Part shown: piece after piece, positions 16,359 through 25,197 of the stretch
Layout of the letters: each line of letters starts with the position of its first letter
How positions within the stretch are numbered: the stretch's first letter is position 1
NCBI GenBank assembly: GCA_024742705.1
Contig: JANSXZ010000001.1
Location: forward strand, 186,001 to 250,000
DNA length: 64,000 bases
Direction of reading: 5' to 3'
Source: Paracoccaceae bacterium
GTDB taxonomy: Bacteria; Pseudomonadota; Alphaproteobacteria; Rhodobacterales; Rhodobacteraceae
Notes under the pieces: model-generated
The model's database searches: none
Told to the model about the DNA's origin: nothing
The model's input: only the letters and a program-made list of their open reading frames with translations
Made by a program: the position numbers and the translations under genes

Positions 16359-17345
16359 ATGTCCAAAGTCATGCGCGCAGTCGAGATCACCAGCCCGGGC
16401 GGCCCGCAGGTTCTGCAACCGACCCAGCGGCCCATGCCGCAGCCCGCGCCGGGCCAGGTGGTTCTGAAAGTGGCCTATGCCGGGGTAAACCGCCCCGACG
16501 CGCTGCAGCGGGCCGGCGCCTACGATCCGCCCCCCGGCGCCAGCGATCTGCCCGGTCTGGAAGCCTCGGGCGAGGTTGTCGCACTGGGCGACGGGGTGAC
16601 GGAATGGGCCCTGGGCGATCAGGTCTGCGCGCTGTTGCCCGGCGGCGGCTACGCGGAATATGTCGCCACTCCGGCGGCCCATTGCCTGCGCATTCCCCAG
16701 GGTATGGGCATGAAAGAGGCCGCCTGTCTGCCGGAAACCTTCTTTACCGTCTATTCCAATGTCTTCACCCGCGGCGGGCTGAAGGCAGGCGAACGGTTTC
16801 TTGTGCACGGCGGTTCGTCGGGGATCGGCACAACGGCGATCCAGCTGGCGCAGGCCTTCGGCGCGCGGGTCTTTGCCACCGCCGGTTCCGACGACAAATG
16901 CGCCGCCTGCGTCCGGCTGGGCGCCGAAAAGGCGATCAACTATCGCTCGGCGGATTTCGTCGAGGTCATGCAGGCGGAAGGCGGCGCCGACCTGATCCTC
17001 GACATGGTGGGCGGCGATTACATTCCGCGCAATATCAAGGCTCTGGCGCTGGACGGACGGCTGGTGCAGATCGCGTTCCTGCAAGGCCCGGTGGTCGAGC
17101 TCAATTTCGCGCAGCTGATGATGCGCCGCCTGACGATCACCGGCAGCACGTTGCGCCCGCAGAGCGATCTGGCCAAGGCGGCGATTGCCGGCGCGCTGTC
17201 CGAACATGTCTGGCCACTGCTGGACGCGGGGCGGGTGGCACCGGTGATGGACAGCACCTTCGCGCTGGCCGATGCGGCCTCGGCCCACGCGCGGATGGAG
17301 GAAAGCAACCACATCGGCAAGATCGTTCTGGAAGTCGGCGGCTGA
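16359..17345 (+). CDS. NAD(P)H:quinone oxidoreductase, PIG3-like (MDR family)
   Basis: The 328-residue zinc-free medium-chain dehydrogenase/reductase contains NRPDALQRAG, the NADPH-binding HGGSSGIGTTAIQLAQAFGA (about 150-170) and QRSDLAK-like STLRPQSDLAKAA, features of the TP53I3/PIG3 quinone oxidoreductase branch. It probably reduces quinones or enones with NADPH in the cytosol. AGGGAGG precedes ATG 16359. It lies 64 bases after COQ9. The next gene is a second, more distant quinone oxidoreductase. Confidence 0.9.
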   Translation: MSKVMRAVEITSPGGPQVLQPTQRPMPQPAPGQVVLKVAYAGVNRPDALQRAGAYDPPPGASDLPGLEASGEVVALGDGVTEWALGDQVCALLPGGGYAEYVATPAAHCLRIPQGMGMKEAACLPETFFTVYSNVFTRGGLKAGERFLVHGGSSGIGTTAIQLAQAFGARVFATAGSDDKCAACVRLGAEKAINYRSADFVEVMQAEGGADLILDMVGGDYIPRNIKALALDGRLVQIAFLQGPVVELNFAQLMMRRLTITGSTLRPQSDLAKAAIAGALSEHVWPLLDAGRVAPVMDSTFALADAASAHARMEESNHIGKIVLEVGG

Positions 17346-17476
17346 CGCCCCGGCGGTGAAACGGCCCCGCGGCGCCGACGCCGCGCGCGCCTTGGGGCCG
17401 GACAAACTGTGGATAGACAGGGGTGCGTTTTTGCCGCATCGTCGCAGCAGGCGTTCTGCTGCGGGGGTTTTTCGGC

Positions 17477-18451
17477 ATGGTGAAAACGGTTTTGATCGAC
17501 GCGCATGGCGACGCCGATGTGCTGCGGGTGGTGGACCGCCCGGTGGGCGATCCCGGCGCGGGAGAGGTGCGCATCGCACATCGCGCCTGCGGTCTGAACT
17601 ATATTGACGTCTATCAGCGCAGCGGCCTGTACCCGATGACGCTGCCACATGCGCTGGGCATGGAAGCCGCCGGCGTGATCGAAGCGGTCGGGCCCGGTGT
17701 CACACATCTGCGGGTTGGCGATCGGGCCGCTTATGCCGCCAGCCCGCCCGGCGCCTACTGCGAAGCGCGGGTGATGTCGGCCGCGCAGGTCTGTCCGCTG
17801 CCCGATGACATCACCTTTGAACAAGGCGCCGCGATGATGCTGAAAGGCATGACGGTGGTGTATCTGTTTCATCGCACCACGCCCCTGCAACGCGGCGATA
17901 CGGTGCTGTTTCACGCCGCGGCGGGCGGTGTCGGGCTGATCGCCTGCCAATGGGCGCGCTCGGAGGGCATCAGGTTGATCGGCACCGCCGGATCGGATGC
18001 GAAATGCCAGTTGGCGCTGGAGCACGGCGCCGATCACTGCATCAATTACCGCGACGAGGATTTCGTTGCGCGGGTCCGCGATCTGACCGGCGGCAAGGGC
18101 GTGGACGTGGTGATGGATTCGGTGGGCGCCGACACTTTCGAAGGGTCTCTGGATTGTCTCAGGCCGCTGGGCATGATGATCACCTTCGGCAATGCCTCGG
18201 GGCCGGTTCCACCGTTCAACCTGGGAGTTCTGGCGCAGAAGGGATCGCTGAAGATCACGCGGCCGACGCTGTTCGCGCATATTGCCGATCACGACACATG
18301 CCAGGAGATGGCGGCGCAGCTTTTCGCCAAGGTCCGGAACGGCGATGTCGCAATCCGCATAGATCAGCGGTTCGCGCTGGACCGGGTGGCCGATGCGCAT
18401 CGCGCTCTCGAGGCGCGGCAGACGACGGGCAGCACGATTCTGGAACTCTAG
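17477..18451 (+). CDS. Quinone oxidoreductase, QorA-like (MDR family)
   Basis: The 324-residue protein is a zinc-free MDR reductase of the QorA/zeta-crystallin type: NYIDVYQRSGLYP, the HAAAGGVGLIACQWA nucleotide-binding loop and TAGSDAKCQLALEHGADHCINY. It probably transfers electrons from NADPH to quinones. The chosen start is ATG 17477 (MVKTVLIDAHGDAD), in line with the family; an in-frame start at 17423 would add an 18-residue tail. The preceding 131-base gap shows no terminator, so co-transcription with the upstream paralogue is possible. Confidence 0.9.
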   Translation: MVKTVLIDAHGDADVLRVVDRPVGDPGAGEVRIAHRACGLNYIDVYQRSGLYPMTLPHALGMEAAGVIEAVGPGVTHLRVGDRAAYAASPPGAYCEARVMSAAQVCPLPDDITFEQGAAMMLKGMTVVYLFHRTTPLQRGDTVLFHAAAGGVGLIACQWARSEGIRLIGTAGSDAKCQLALEHGADHCINYRDEDFVARVRDLTGGKGVDVVMDSVGADTFEGSLDCLRPLGMMITFGNASGPVPPFNLGVLAQKGSLKITRPTLFAHIADHDTCQEMAAQLFAKVRNGDVAIRIDQRFALDRVADAHRALEARQTTGSTILEL

Positions 18452-18494
18452 AAGGGCGGCCAGACGCCCGGGCCATGTAACGGAGAGACTGACA

Positions 18495-18992
18495 ATGAAG
18501 ACTTGGATGATCCCGGTGGCGGCAGCCACGCTGAGCCTTGCCGCGGCGGCGGCACAGGCGCAAGACCTTGAATATTGGGGCTCGGCCGGTGGCTGGGACG
18601 TCATGGTTGACCCCACGCTGGGCGACGGGTGCCTGATCCTGGCCGAATACGAAGGCGATATCGAGGTGCGTGTCGGGCTCGACCGCAACGAAGGCATGGG
18701 ATACCTGACGCTGTTCAACGAAAACTGGGGCGAGATCGAAGAGGGCGCGGTCTATCCCATCACCTTCGAACTGGACGGCGAACTGTTCGAAGGCGAGGCC
18801 CGCGGGATCTTCCTCGACGGCGTGCCGGGCGCGGATATCTATTTCAACAACGAAGACTTCTTCTGGGCGATCGCCGACCGCTATGCCATGACGATCTACA
18901 ACGCCGACGGCTACGAGGTGGATACCATAGATCTGGGCGGTACCCAGGTCGGGCTGCAGGCGGTTCTGGAGTGTCAGGACGACTACGGCTGA
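18495..18992 (+). CDS. Exported protein of unknown function
   Basis: The 165-residue protein has a clear signal peptide (MKTWMIPVAAATLSLAAAAAQAQ, cleavage after AQA near residue 21) and an acidic mature part with two Cys residues (GDGCLIL and LECQDDYG) that could form a disulfide. I do not recognise a named family; similar short exported proteins occur in Rhodobacterales. GGAGAGAC lies before ATG 18495. It follows the second quinone oxidoreductase by 43 bases and is convergent with the RNase T2 gene. Confidence 0.7.
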   Translation: MKTWMIPVAAATLSLAAAAAQAQDLEYWGSAGGWDVMVDPTLGDGCLILAEYEGDIEVRVGLDRNEGMGYLTLFNENWGEIEEGAVYPITFELDGELFEGEARGIFLDGVPGADIYFNNEDFFWAIADRYAMTIYNADGYEVDTIDLGGTQVGLQAVLECQDDYG

Positions 18993-19013
18993 GACAGGGC
19001 CGGAAGCGTGCAG

Positions 19014-19655
19014 CTAGCGGACCGGCGTGAACAGCGCATCTGTCATCTGGCAGTCGCGCACCACGTCGCGGCCGCAGGGCACCGGCGACAGATCGCGTGA
19101 CAGGCAGACGCGCACTTCGTGTATATGGCCATCGCGGCAGGTGACGGTCAGCCCGTCCGGTTCGATATCCGGGTTGGCCTTCAAAAACGCCTCTTCGACG
19201 ACCTTGGCGGGCAGCCGCACCGCCCGGTCCAGCCGGCGGAACACGGGCGGCCGCGCGATCCGGTCGTAGGCGGTGCGCGACAGGGCGAAATAACCCGCCG
19301 CGTCCAGCCCCGAGCAGGTGCCGTGTTTCTTCCATTGGTGCCAGGCAAGCCCGCCTGTGCCCATGACATCAGCCATGTCGCGGGTCATCCCGCGCGACGG
19401 CGGGCGGGCGGCGGTCTGGCAATAGGACGGCCAGCCGCGGTGAAACTGCGGCCACAACCCGTGCAGGATCCAGCCATGATCGCGGTCGGGCGCGCATTGC
19501 GGCGAATTGCGCGCGTCGCCCTCGCGCGCGCACCAGTTCGGCGACCAGCTCAGGCTCAGGACATAATAGTCGAATTCGCCGGCGCGGGTCTGCGCGGCGG
19601 CCGGGGCGCCCAGAGCGCACAGCATCGCAAGAGCCACGGACATCAGCCGGTGCAT
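19014..19655 (-). CDS. Secreted ribonuclease T2 family protein
   Basis: The 213-residue protein has a signal peptide (cleavage near AAAQ, residue 22) and both T2 active-site blocks: CAS1 (ILHGLWPQ, His65) and CAS2 (WHQWKKHGTC, His106 and His111, Lys110). T2 enzymes cut RNA through 2',3'-cyclic phosphates in the periplasm or outside the cell. The CAS2 Glu that normally follows the first His is Gln107 here, which could lower activity or be a lineage trait. Eight Cys residues in the mature part suggest disulfides. A possible nuclease partner is the cyclic-nucleotide phosphodiesterase-like gene at 25336-27192. Confidence 0.88.
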   Translation of the reverse strand: MHRLMSVALAMLCALGAPAAAQTRAGEFDYYVLSLSWSPNWCAREGDARNSPQCAPDRDHGWILHGLWPQFHRGWPSYCQTAARPPSRGMTRDMADVMGTGGLAWHQWKKHGTCSGLDAAGYFALSRTAYDRIARPPVFRRLDRAVRLPAKVVEEAFLKANPDIEPDGLTVTCRDGHIHEVRVCLSRDLSPVPCGRDVVRDCQMTDALFTPVR

Positions 19656-19786
19656 TGGGTCTTTCCTTATTCCGACGCCCTGACTATATACCCATCAAGT
19701 TTCCCCACAATGGTAACCCGCCTTGGACGCCAAGGCAGCCTGCGCAAGCGGGCGCGCGGGGAAGATATGAGTCAAGGAGCCCAAGG

Positions 19787-20587
19787 ATGTCGAAACTGCT
19801 GCACCCCAAGGCCACCGCCGTATGGCTGGTGGACAACACCACGATCAGCTTCAAGCAGATCGCCGATTTCGCCGGCATGCATGAACTGGAAGTTCAAGGC
19901 ATCGCCGACGGCGACGTGGCCACCGGTGTGAAGGGCTTCGATCCAGTGGCCAATAACCAGCTGACCCCGGACGAGATCGCGAATGCCGAGAAGAACCCGC
20001 AGTACCAGTTGAAGCTGAAGCGGAACCAGGCCGCCGAAGGCGAGGAAAAACGGCGCGGTCCGCGTTACACGCCCCTGTCCAAGCGGCAGGACCGGCCGGC
20101 GGCGATCTATTGGCTGGTGAAGTTCCACCCTGAACTGAGCGATGGCCAGATCAGCAAACTGGTGGGCACCACCAAACCGACGATCCAGGCGATCCGCGAC
20201 CGCAGCCATTGGAACATCTCCAACATTCAGCCCATCGACCCGGTCGCTCTGGGGCTTTGCAAACAGTCCGAACTGGACATGGCTGTGCAGAAGGCGGCGG
20301 CCAAGAAGGCAGCGGAGACCCCGGTGATGAGCGACGACGAGCGCCGCAAACTGGTCAGCACCGAACAGAGCCTCGGGATGGAAGCCGAACCGCGGATCCC
20401 GACGGCCATCGAAGGGCTGGAAACCTTCACGCTCGGCGGGCGCGGCACCGACGACGATGAAGACGATACGGCGCGCAGACGCCGCGAAAGCGGCCCGGTG
20501 GACGCCGACAGCTTCTTCAACCTGCCCTCGCGCAGCGACGATGATGATGACGACGAAGACGACAACAGCGACGACCCGCGCCGCTGA
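19787..20587 (+). CDS. trcR: DUF1013 protein, TrcR-type cell-cycle transcription regulator
   Basis: The 266-residue protein is the alphaproteobacterial DUF1013 family, described as the cell-cycle regulator TrcR. It starts MSKLLHPKATAVWLVDNTTISFKQIA, with helix-turn-helix-like segments at both the start and middle (LSDGQISKLVGTTKPTIQAIRDRSHW, about 117-142). The C-terminal tail is very acidic (runs of Asp and Glu). ATG 19787 has AAGGAG (19774-19779) seven bases upstream; the frame is open further up but overlaps the divergent RNase start. A TATATA (19685-19690) in the upstream gap may be the -10 element. A terminator follows at 20619-20648. Confidence 0.9.
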   Translation: MSKLLHPKATAVWLVDNTTISFKQIADFAGMHELEVQGIADGDVATGVKGFDPVANNQLTPDEIANAEKNPQYQLKLKRNQAAEGEEKRRGPRYTPLSKRQDRPAAIYWLVKFHPELSDGQISKLVGTTKPTIQAIRDRSHWNISNIQPIDPVALGLCKQSELDMAVQKAAAKKAAETPVMSDDERRKLVSTEQSLGMEAEPRIPTAIEGLETFTLGGRGTDDDEDDTARRRRESGPVDADSFFNLPSRSDDDDDDEDDNSDDPRR

Positions 20588-20618
20588 ACCGCGACTGTTG
20601 CAGGCAAGACATCATTTT

Positions 20619-20648
20619 CGGCCCCCACGCGGGGCCGGAGCTTTTTTT
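20619..20648 (+). terminator. Intrinsic terminator of trcR
   Basis: CGGCCCC (20619-20625) pairs with GGGGCCG (20631-20637) around a 5-base loop. Seven T residues follow at 20642-20648. Position 32 bases after the stop codon fits termination of trcR. Confidence 0.8.
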
Positions 20649-20731
20649 GGCCCTGCGCGGACTTGGGCCTTGCACGAATCCACAAAGGCGTTAAATGCGC
20701 GATCAGACGCCAACGCACGCGCCTCTGGCCA

Positions 20732-20827
20732 TTCCGGCCCTGCCGGAAAACGTGTTTAAGTAGCGACGGTAACGTCTCCTTTTGTGACCCCTGCCCTTCG
20801 ATGGGCGCGTTCTTTTGGAGATGAGCT
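20732..20827 (+). promoter_or_regulatory. Structured leader of the ornithine decarboxylase gene (speF-RNA-like candidate)
   Basis: TTCCGG-CCCTG-CCGGAA (20732-20748) forms a first hairpin. Further down, TCTCC (20775-20779) can pair with GGAGA (20817-20821), which is the ribosome binding site, enclosing a second hairpin GCCC-TTCGAT-GGGC (20793-20806). This would hide the start signal of the decarboxylase. An ornithine decarboxylase leader RNA called speF is known from alphaproteobacteria; assignment to it is inference from position and fold, not from a covariance search. Confidence 0.45.
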
Positions 20828-22000
20828 ATGAACGCTACGCTGCACAGCGCATTCCGCGCTGACCAATCCTTGTTCGCCGACGCCGCCGAGGAATTCATTG
20901 CCCGGAACCACTTTGAGCGGCCGACGCTGGTGATCGACCGCGCGCGCGTCGCCGCGCAGTACGATGCGCTGGCCGATGGGTTGGGGCGCGCGTCCATCCA
21001 CTATGCGGTCAAGGCGAACCCCGAGCCGAAGATCATCCGCCTGCTGGTGGAAAAGGGATGCCATTTCGATGCCGCCAGCCGCGGCGAGATCGCGCTGTGC
21101 CTCGCGCAAGGCGCGGCACCGGCCGACATCTCGTTTGGCAACACGGTCAAGAAGGCATCGGATATTGCCTATGCCTACGGTGTGGGTGTGGATCTGTTTG
21201 CGGCCGACGCGGAAGAAGAACTGGAAAAAATCGCCTTCAACGCGCCGGGTGCGCGGGTCTATCTGCGGGTGATCGTCGAGAATTCGGCGGCGGACTGGCC
21301 TTTGTCGCGCAAGTTCGGCTGTGCGCCCGGCGCATTGCCCGGGCTGCTGGATCATGCCGTTGCGCTGGGCCTGCGACCTGTTGGCCTGTCGTTCCATGTC
21401 GGATCCCAGACCCGCCGCGCGGCGTTCTGGAACCCGGTTCTGGACCAGGTGGCCGGACTGTGGCACGCGGCGGTGGCGGCGGGCCATGATTTCGACCTGT
21501 TGAACATCGGTGGCGGTTTTCCCGCATTCTACGGCGAGGCGATCGAAGCGCCGCGCCTTTACGCAGCACAGGTTATGCAGGCGGTCGAGGCGCGCTTCGG
21601 TCATGTGCCGCACATCATGGCCGAGCCGGGCCGGGGCATGGTGGCCGAGGCAGGCCACATCGCGGCGGAGGTTCTTCTGGTGTCGCGCAAGTCGCCCAGC
21701 GATCTGCACCGTTGGGTTTACCTGGACATCGGAAAGTTTTCGGGCCTGGCAGAAACGATGGACGAGGCGATCCGCTATCAGTTCTCGACCGTCCATGACG
21801 GCGGCGAAACCGGGCCGTGCATCCTGGCCGGCCCGTCGTGCGACAGCGCCGATATCCTGTATGAGAACCGTCCCGTGCAATTGCCCGAGGCACTGCGGGC
21901 CGGCGACCGCATCGTGATCCGCAACTGCGGGGCCTATACGACGACCTATGCGTCGATCGGTTTCAACGGTTTTCCGCCGCTGGATGTCATCATCCTGTGA
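20828..22000 (+). CDS. Ornithine/lysine decarboxylase, type III PLP enzyme
   Basis: The 390-residue protein is a fold-type III PLP decarboxylase of the eukaryotic-like ODC/DapDC group. Visible parts: PLP-lysine in HYAVKANPEP, SFHVGSQ, the phosphate-binding GGGFP, EPGRGMVAEAG and the active-site Cys in GPSCDSAD at the dimer interface. It should make putrescine from ornithine (possibly cadaverine from lysine) as the first step of polyamine synthesis. GGAG (20817-20820) lies seven bases before ATG 20828 and can be sequestered by the leader structure, suggesting translational control. Confidence 0.93.
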   Translation: MNATLHSAFRADQSLFADAAEEFIARNHFERPTLVIDRARVAAQYDALADGLGRASIHYAVKANPEPKIIRLLVEKGCHFDAASRGEIALCLAQGAAPADISFGNTVKKASDIAYAYGVGVDLFAADAEEELEKIAFNAPGARVYLRVIVENSAADWPLSRKFGCAPGALPGLLDHAVALGLRPVGLSFHVGSQTRRAAFWNPVLDQVAGLWHAAVAAGHDFDLLNIGGGFPAFYGEAIEAPRLYAAQVMQAVEARFGHVPHIMAEPGRGMVAEAGHIAAEVLLVSRKSPSDLHRWVYLDIGKFSGLAETMDEAIRYQFSTVHDGGETGPCILAGPSCDSADILYENRPVQLPEALRAGDRIVIRNCGAYTTTYASIGFNGFPPLDVIIL

Positions 22001-22026
22001 CCGTGGCGCGGGTGGCATCCGTGGGA

Positions 22027-22078
22027 GTGGGGGTTTCACACCCCCACACCCCCGTGGAGTTTGCCTGGCAAGATGAAG
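22027..22078 (+). repeat. Dispersed intergenic element, copy 4 (divergent)
   Basis: GTGGGGG (22027-22033) pairs with CCCCCAC (22041-22047). It is followed by GGAGTTTGCCTGGCAAGATG and AAG (22056-22078), which shares the GGAGTTT and GGCAAGATGAAG parts with copies 2 and 3. It lies 26 bases after the decarboxylase stop codon, between convergent genes. Confidence 0.5.
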
Positions 22079-22091
22079 CGGTGGCGGTCTG

Positions 22092-22682
22092 TCAGATGTC
22101 GCGCCGGGCACGCATGGCCGCGGAAATCGTGCCGTCGTCAAGGTAGTCGAGTTCGCCGCCGATGGGCACGCCCTGGGCCAGGGAGGTGATGCGGATGCCG
22201 GGCAGTTGATCGGCGATGTAGTGCGCTGTGGTCTGGCCATCGACGGTGGCGTTCAGCGCCAGTATGACTTCGGTTACGTTTTCCGTTGCGATGCGGTCGA
22301 TCAGGCGCGGGATGCGCAGGGTTTCGGGGCCGACCGCGTCGAGCGCCGACAGGGTGCCTCCGAGCACATGGTAGCGGCCGCGAAAGACCGCCGCGCGTTC
22401 CATCGCCCAGAGATCGGCCACGTCTTCGACCACGCAGATCTGTCCGGTGGCGCGTATTTCCGAAGTGCAAATGTCGCAGAGTTCGGTGGTGCCGACATTG
22501 CCGCAGTTCAGACATTCGCGGGCGGTGGCGGCCACCCGTGTCAGCGCGTCGGCAAGCGGTGCCAGAAGGACCGCGCGTTTGCGGATCAGGTGCAGCACGG
22601 CGCGGCGCGCCGACCTTGGCCCAAGCCCCGGAAGCCTGGCCATCAGGGCGATAAGCGCGTCGATGTCTTTCGTGCCGTTCAT
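22092..22682 (-). CDS. recR: Recombination mediator protein RecR
   Basis: The 196-residue protein helps RecF/RecO load RecA at gaps. It has the N-terminal helix-hairpin-helix ([24 protein letters not shown]), a four-Cys zinc finger ([16 protein letters not shown]), a Toprim domain ([30 protein letters not shown]) and the C-terminal [11 protein letters not shown] Walker-like motif. ATG 22682 is preferred; a GTG six bases upstream (22688) is possible. It ends the ffs-dnaX-ybaB-recR group, the order common in bacteria. Confidence 0.96.
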   Translation of the reverse strand: MNGTKDIDALIALMARLPGLGPRSARRAVLHLIRKRAVLLAPLADALTRVAATARECLNCGNVGTTELCDICTSEIRATGQICVVEDVADLWAMERAAVFRGRYHVLGGTLSALDAVGPETLRIPRLIDRIATENVTEVILALNATVDGQTTAHYIADQLPGIRITSLAQGVPIGGELDYLDDGTISAAMRARRDI

Positions 22683-22769
22683 CGTCACTCGGGCAGATGC
22701 GGCAGGTGGGCGCGGGGCCTGCGCCCTGGCCGGCCTGTTTGCCGCGTCGCCCCGCCGCTGCGCATCATT

Positions 22770-23114
22770 CTAGAAAGGCAGCTTCATGTCGGCGGGCAAC
22801 CCCATGCCCTCGGCCAGTTTGCCCATTTCCTGTTTGGCGCGCGCGCCGGCCTTGTCCTGGGCGTCCTTGATGGCGGCGAGGATCAGGTCTTCGACCACTT
22901 CCTTGTCGTCGCTGTTGAAGATCGAGGGATCGATGTCGAGCGATTTCAGTTCGCCTTTCGCGGTGCAGGATGCCTTGACCAGGCCCGCCCCGCTTTCGCC
23001 GGTCACGATGATCTGGTGCATTTCATCCTGCAACTGGGCCATCTTGGTCTGCATTTCCTGCGCGGCCTTCATCATCTTGGCCATGTCGCCCAGCCCGCCT
23101 AGTCCTTTGAGCAT
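22770..23114 (-). CDS. ybaB: YbaB/EbfC family nucleoid-associated protein
   Basis: The 114-residue protein (MLKGLGGLGDMAKMMKAAQEM) belongs to the YbaB/EbfC family, dimeric tweezer-shaped DNA-binding proteins usually encoded between dnaX and recR. The start is ATG 23114, preceded by AGAGGCGGAA; a TTG six codons upstream is in frame but has no better site. It lies 105 bases after dnaX and 87 bases before recR. Confidence 0.94.
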   Translation of the reverse strand: MLKGLGGLGDMAKMMKAAQEMQTKMAQLQDEMHQIIVTGESGAGLVKASCTAKGELKSLDIDPSIFNSDDKEVVEDLILAAIKDAQDKAGARAKQEMGKLAEGMGLPADMKLPF

Positions 23115-23219
23115 CGTTCCGCCTCTTGTCAAATCCGGTTCCCGTCTACAGATACGCGCGCGCGGCGTGGCCTACAAGAGGGCCGTGCCGGGACGGTTGC
23201 GGCGCGGCGGTCGCGGGGA

Positions 23220-25046
23220 TCAGTCTTCTTCGAAAGGATCCCATTCGTCTTCGACCTCGGGCAGGGCATCGGCTTCGGCGCGGGCGGTGATCTGGTCGGG
23301 TGTGCGGATGGCGGTGATGCTGGCGGCGGGAAAGCGGCCCAGTACTTCCTTGACCAACGGGTGCGTCAGCGCCTGTTCCCTGAGGGCCAGATCCGCGGCA
23401 TCGCGCCTTTCGGCGATCGTGGGGGCGCCGCCGGTGCCGGTGACGCTTACGGCCCATCGGTTGCCGGTCCAGCCCTGCAACCGCGCGCCAAGGCGGGCGG
23501 CGAGATCGCGTGGTGCATCCGCCGTGGGCGTGAAATCGATCCGGCCGGGTTGGTAGGCCACCAGCTTGACGCAGGTTTCGACATCGACAAGCAGTTTCAC
23601 ATCGCGGTTTGCGCGGATCAGTTCGACGACATGCTCGAACGTCGGGAATCGGTCGAGCGCGGCCTCGCCGCGGAGCGCCGGTGCCGTGTTCGCGCCAGAG
23701 GGCCCGTTGGCGCGTGGCGCGGCGTGGGCCGAGGCCCGCCCGCCGCCCGTGGCAGGCGCATACCCGCCCGTCGCGGGGCCATTGTCCGTGCTCATGCCAG
23801 CGCGACCTGTGTCTGGCGTGGCGGCAGCGCGGGTTTCGCCGCCGCCGCCGCGCGGACCGCCCTGGGCGTGGGCAGGGGGCTGCGCCGCCGGCGCGTTTTG
23901 CAGTTTGCGCACCAGTTCTTCGGGGCTGGGCAGGTCGGCCACGTGGGTCAGGCGGATCACCGCCATTTCCGCGGCCATCATCGCGTTGGGCGCCGAGGCG
24001 ACCTCTTCCAGCGCCTTCAGCAGCATTTGCCACATGCGCGTCAGCACGCGCATTTCAAGTGCGGCGGCCATGGCCTGGCCCCGGTTGCGTTCTTCGGGGC
24101 CGATCGTGGGGTCTTCGGCGGCATCGGGGGTGATCTTGACCACCGACACCCAATTGGTGATCTCGGCCAGATCGCGCAGCACGGCCATCGGATCGGCGCC
24201 ATCGGCGTATTGCGCGCCAAGTTCGGTCAGCGCGCCGGCGGTATCGCCGCGCAGGATCAGATCGAAGAGGTCCAGAACCCGGCCGCGATCCGCCAGCCCG
24301 AGCATCGCGCGCACTTGGGCGGCGGTGGTTTCGCCGGCGCCGTGGCTGATCGCCTGATCAAGCAGCGAAGTGGCATCGCGCGCCGATCCTTCGGCGGCGC
24401 GGGTGATCAGCCCCAGGGCGTCCTCGGCTATGGCCGCGCCTTCGGATTCGGCGATGCGGCGCAACAGCGCGATCATGTCCTCAGGTTCGATCCGGCGCAG
24501 ATCGAACCGCTGGCACCGCGAGAGGACGGTGACGGGCACCTTGCGGATCTCGGTGGTGGCAAAGATGAACTTCACATGTTCGGGCGGTTCTTCCAGGGTT
24601 TTCAGAAGGGCGTTGAACGCGCCTGTCGACAACATGTGCACTTCGTCGATGATGTATACCTTGTAGCGGGCAGATGCCGCGCGATAGTGCACCGAATCGA
24701 TGATCTCGCGGATGTTGGCAACGCCGGTGTTGGATGCGGCATCCATCTCCATCACATCGACGTGCCGGCCTTCCATGATCGCGGTGCAGTGTTCGCAGGT
24801 GCCGCAGGGTTCGGTTGTGGGGCCGCCGGTGCCGTCCCGGCCGATGCAGTTCATGCCTTTGGCAATGATCCTTGCCGTGGTGGTCTTGCCGGTACCGCGT
24901 ATGCCGGTCATGATGAACGCCTGGGCGATCCTGTCGGCTTCGAAGGCATTGCGCAGCGTGCGCACCATCGCCGACTGCCCCACGAGATCCGCGAAGGTTT
25001 CGGGGCGGTACTTGCGCGCGAGCACGCGGTAGGGGGTATCGGGCAT
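23220..25046 (-). CDS. dnaX: DNA polymerase III subunits gamma and tau
   Basis: The 608-residue clamp-loader ATPase has the Walker A loop in GIRGTGKTTTARI, a four-Cys zinc module (CIGRDGTGG...CGTCEHC), Walker B/DEVH-like IIDEVHMLS, the TLEEPPEHVKFIFATTE segment and the arginine finger LSRCQRFDLRR. The C-terminal half is Pro/Ala/Gly-rich then a tau-like domain ending in an acidic tail. I see no A-rich slippery heptamer, so a frameshift-made gamma form is not evident. ATG 25046 (MPDTPYRVLARKYRP) is the family start. The 4.5S RNA gene lies 151 bases upstream on the same strand. Confidence 0.96.
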   Translation of the reverse strand: MPDTPYRVLARKYRPETFADLVGQSAMVRTLRNAFEADRIAQAFIMTGIRGTGKTTTARIIAKGMNCIGRDGTGGPTTEPCGTCEHCTAIMEGRHVDVMEMDAASNTGVANIREIIDSVHYRAASARYKVYIIDEVHMLSTGAFNALLKTLEEPPEHVKFIFATTEIRKVPVTVLSRCQRFDLRRIEPEDMIALLRRIAESEGAAIAEDALGLITRAAEGSARDATSLLDQAISHGAGETTAAQVRAMLGLADRGRVLDLFDLILRGDTAGALTELGAQYADGADPMAVLRDLAEITNWVSVVKITPDAAEDPTIGPEERNRGQAMAAALEMRVLTRMWQMLLKALEEVASAPNAMMAAEMAVIRLTHVADLPSPEELVRKLQNAPAAQPPAHAQGGPRGGGGETRAAATPDTGRAGMSTDNGPATGGYAPATGGGRASAHAAPRANGPSGANTAPALRGEAALDRFPTFEHVVELIRANRDVKLLVDVETCVKLVAYQPGRIDFTPTADAPRDLAARLGARLQGWTGNRWAVSVTGTGGAPTIAERRDAADLALREQALTHPLVKEVLGRFPAASITAIRTPDQITARAEADALPEVEDEWDPFEED

Positions 25047-25197
25047 TGCGCAACCTCGGGTCAGACCACCACCGGAACCTATTGCCTGGCGCGGTATTCG
25101 TCCACCGGCAACAGGGTGCAATCGGTGTTTCGATGGTGGACTATCAAGCGGGATTGGCCATGTCAGGCCCCGCACGCGGCATTGCGTGGCGCAAGGT

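Noticed and set aside
23220-25046. Programmed frameshift site in dnaX
   Set aside because: No A-rich slippery heptamer or following stem-loop was seen, so a shorter gamma form is not supported.
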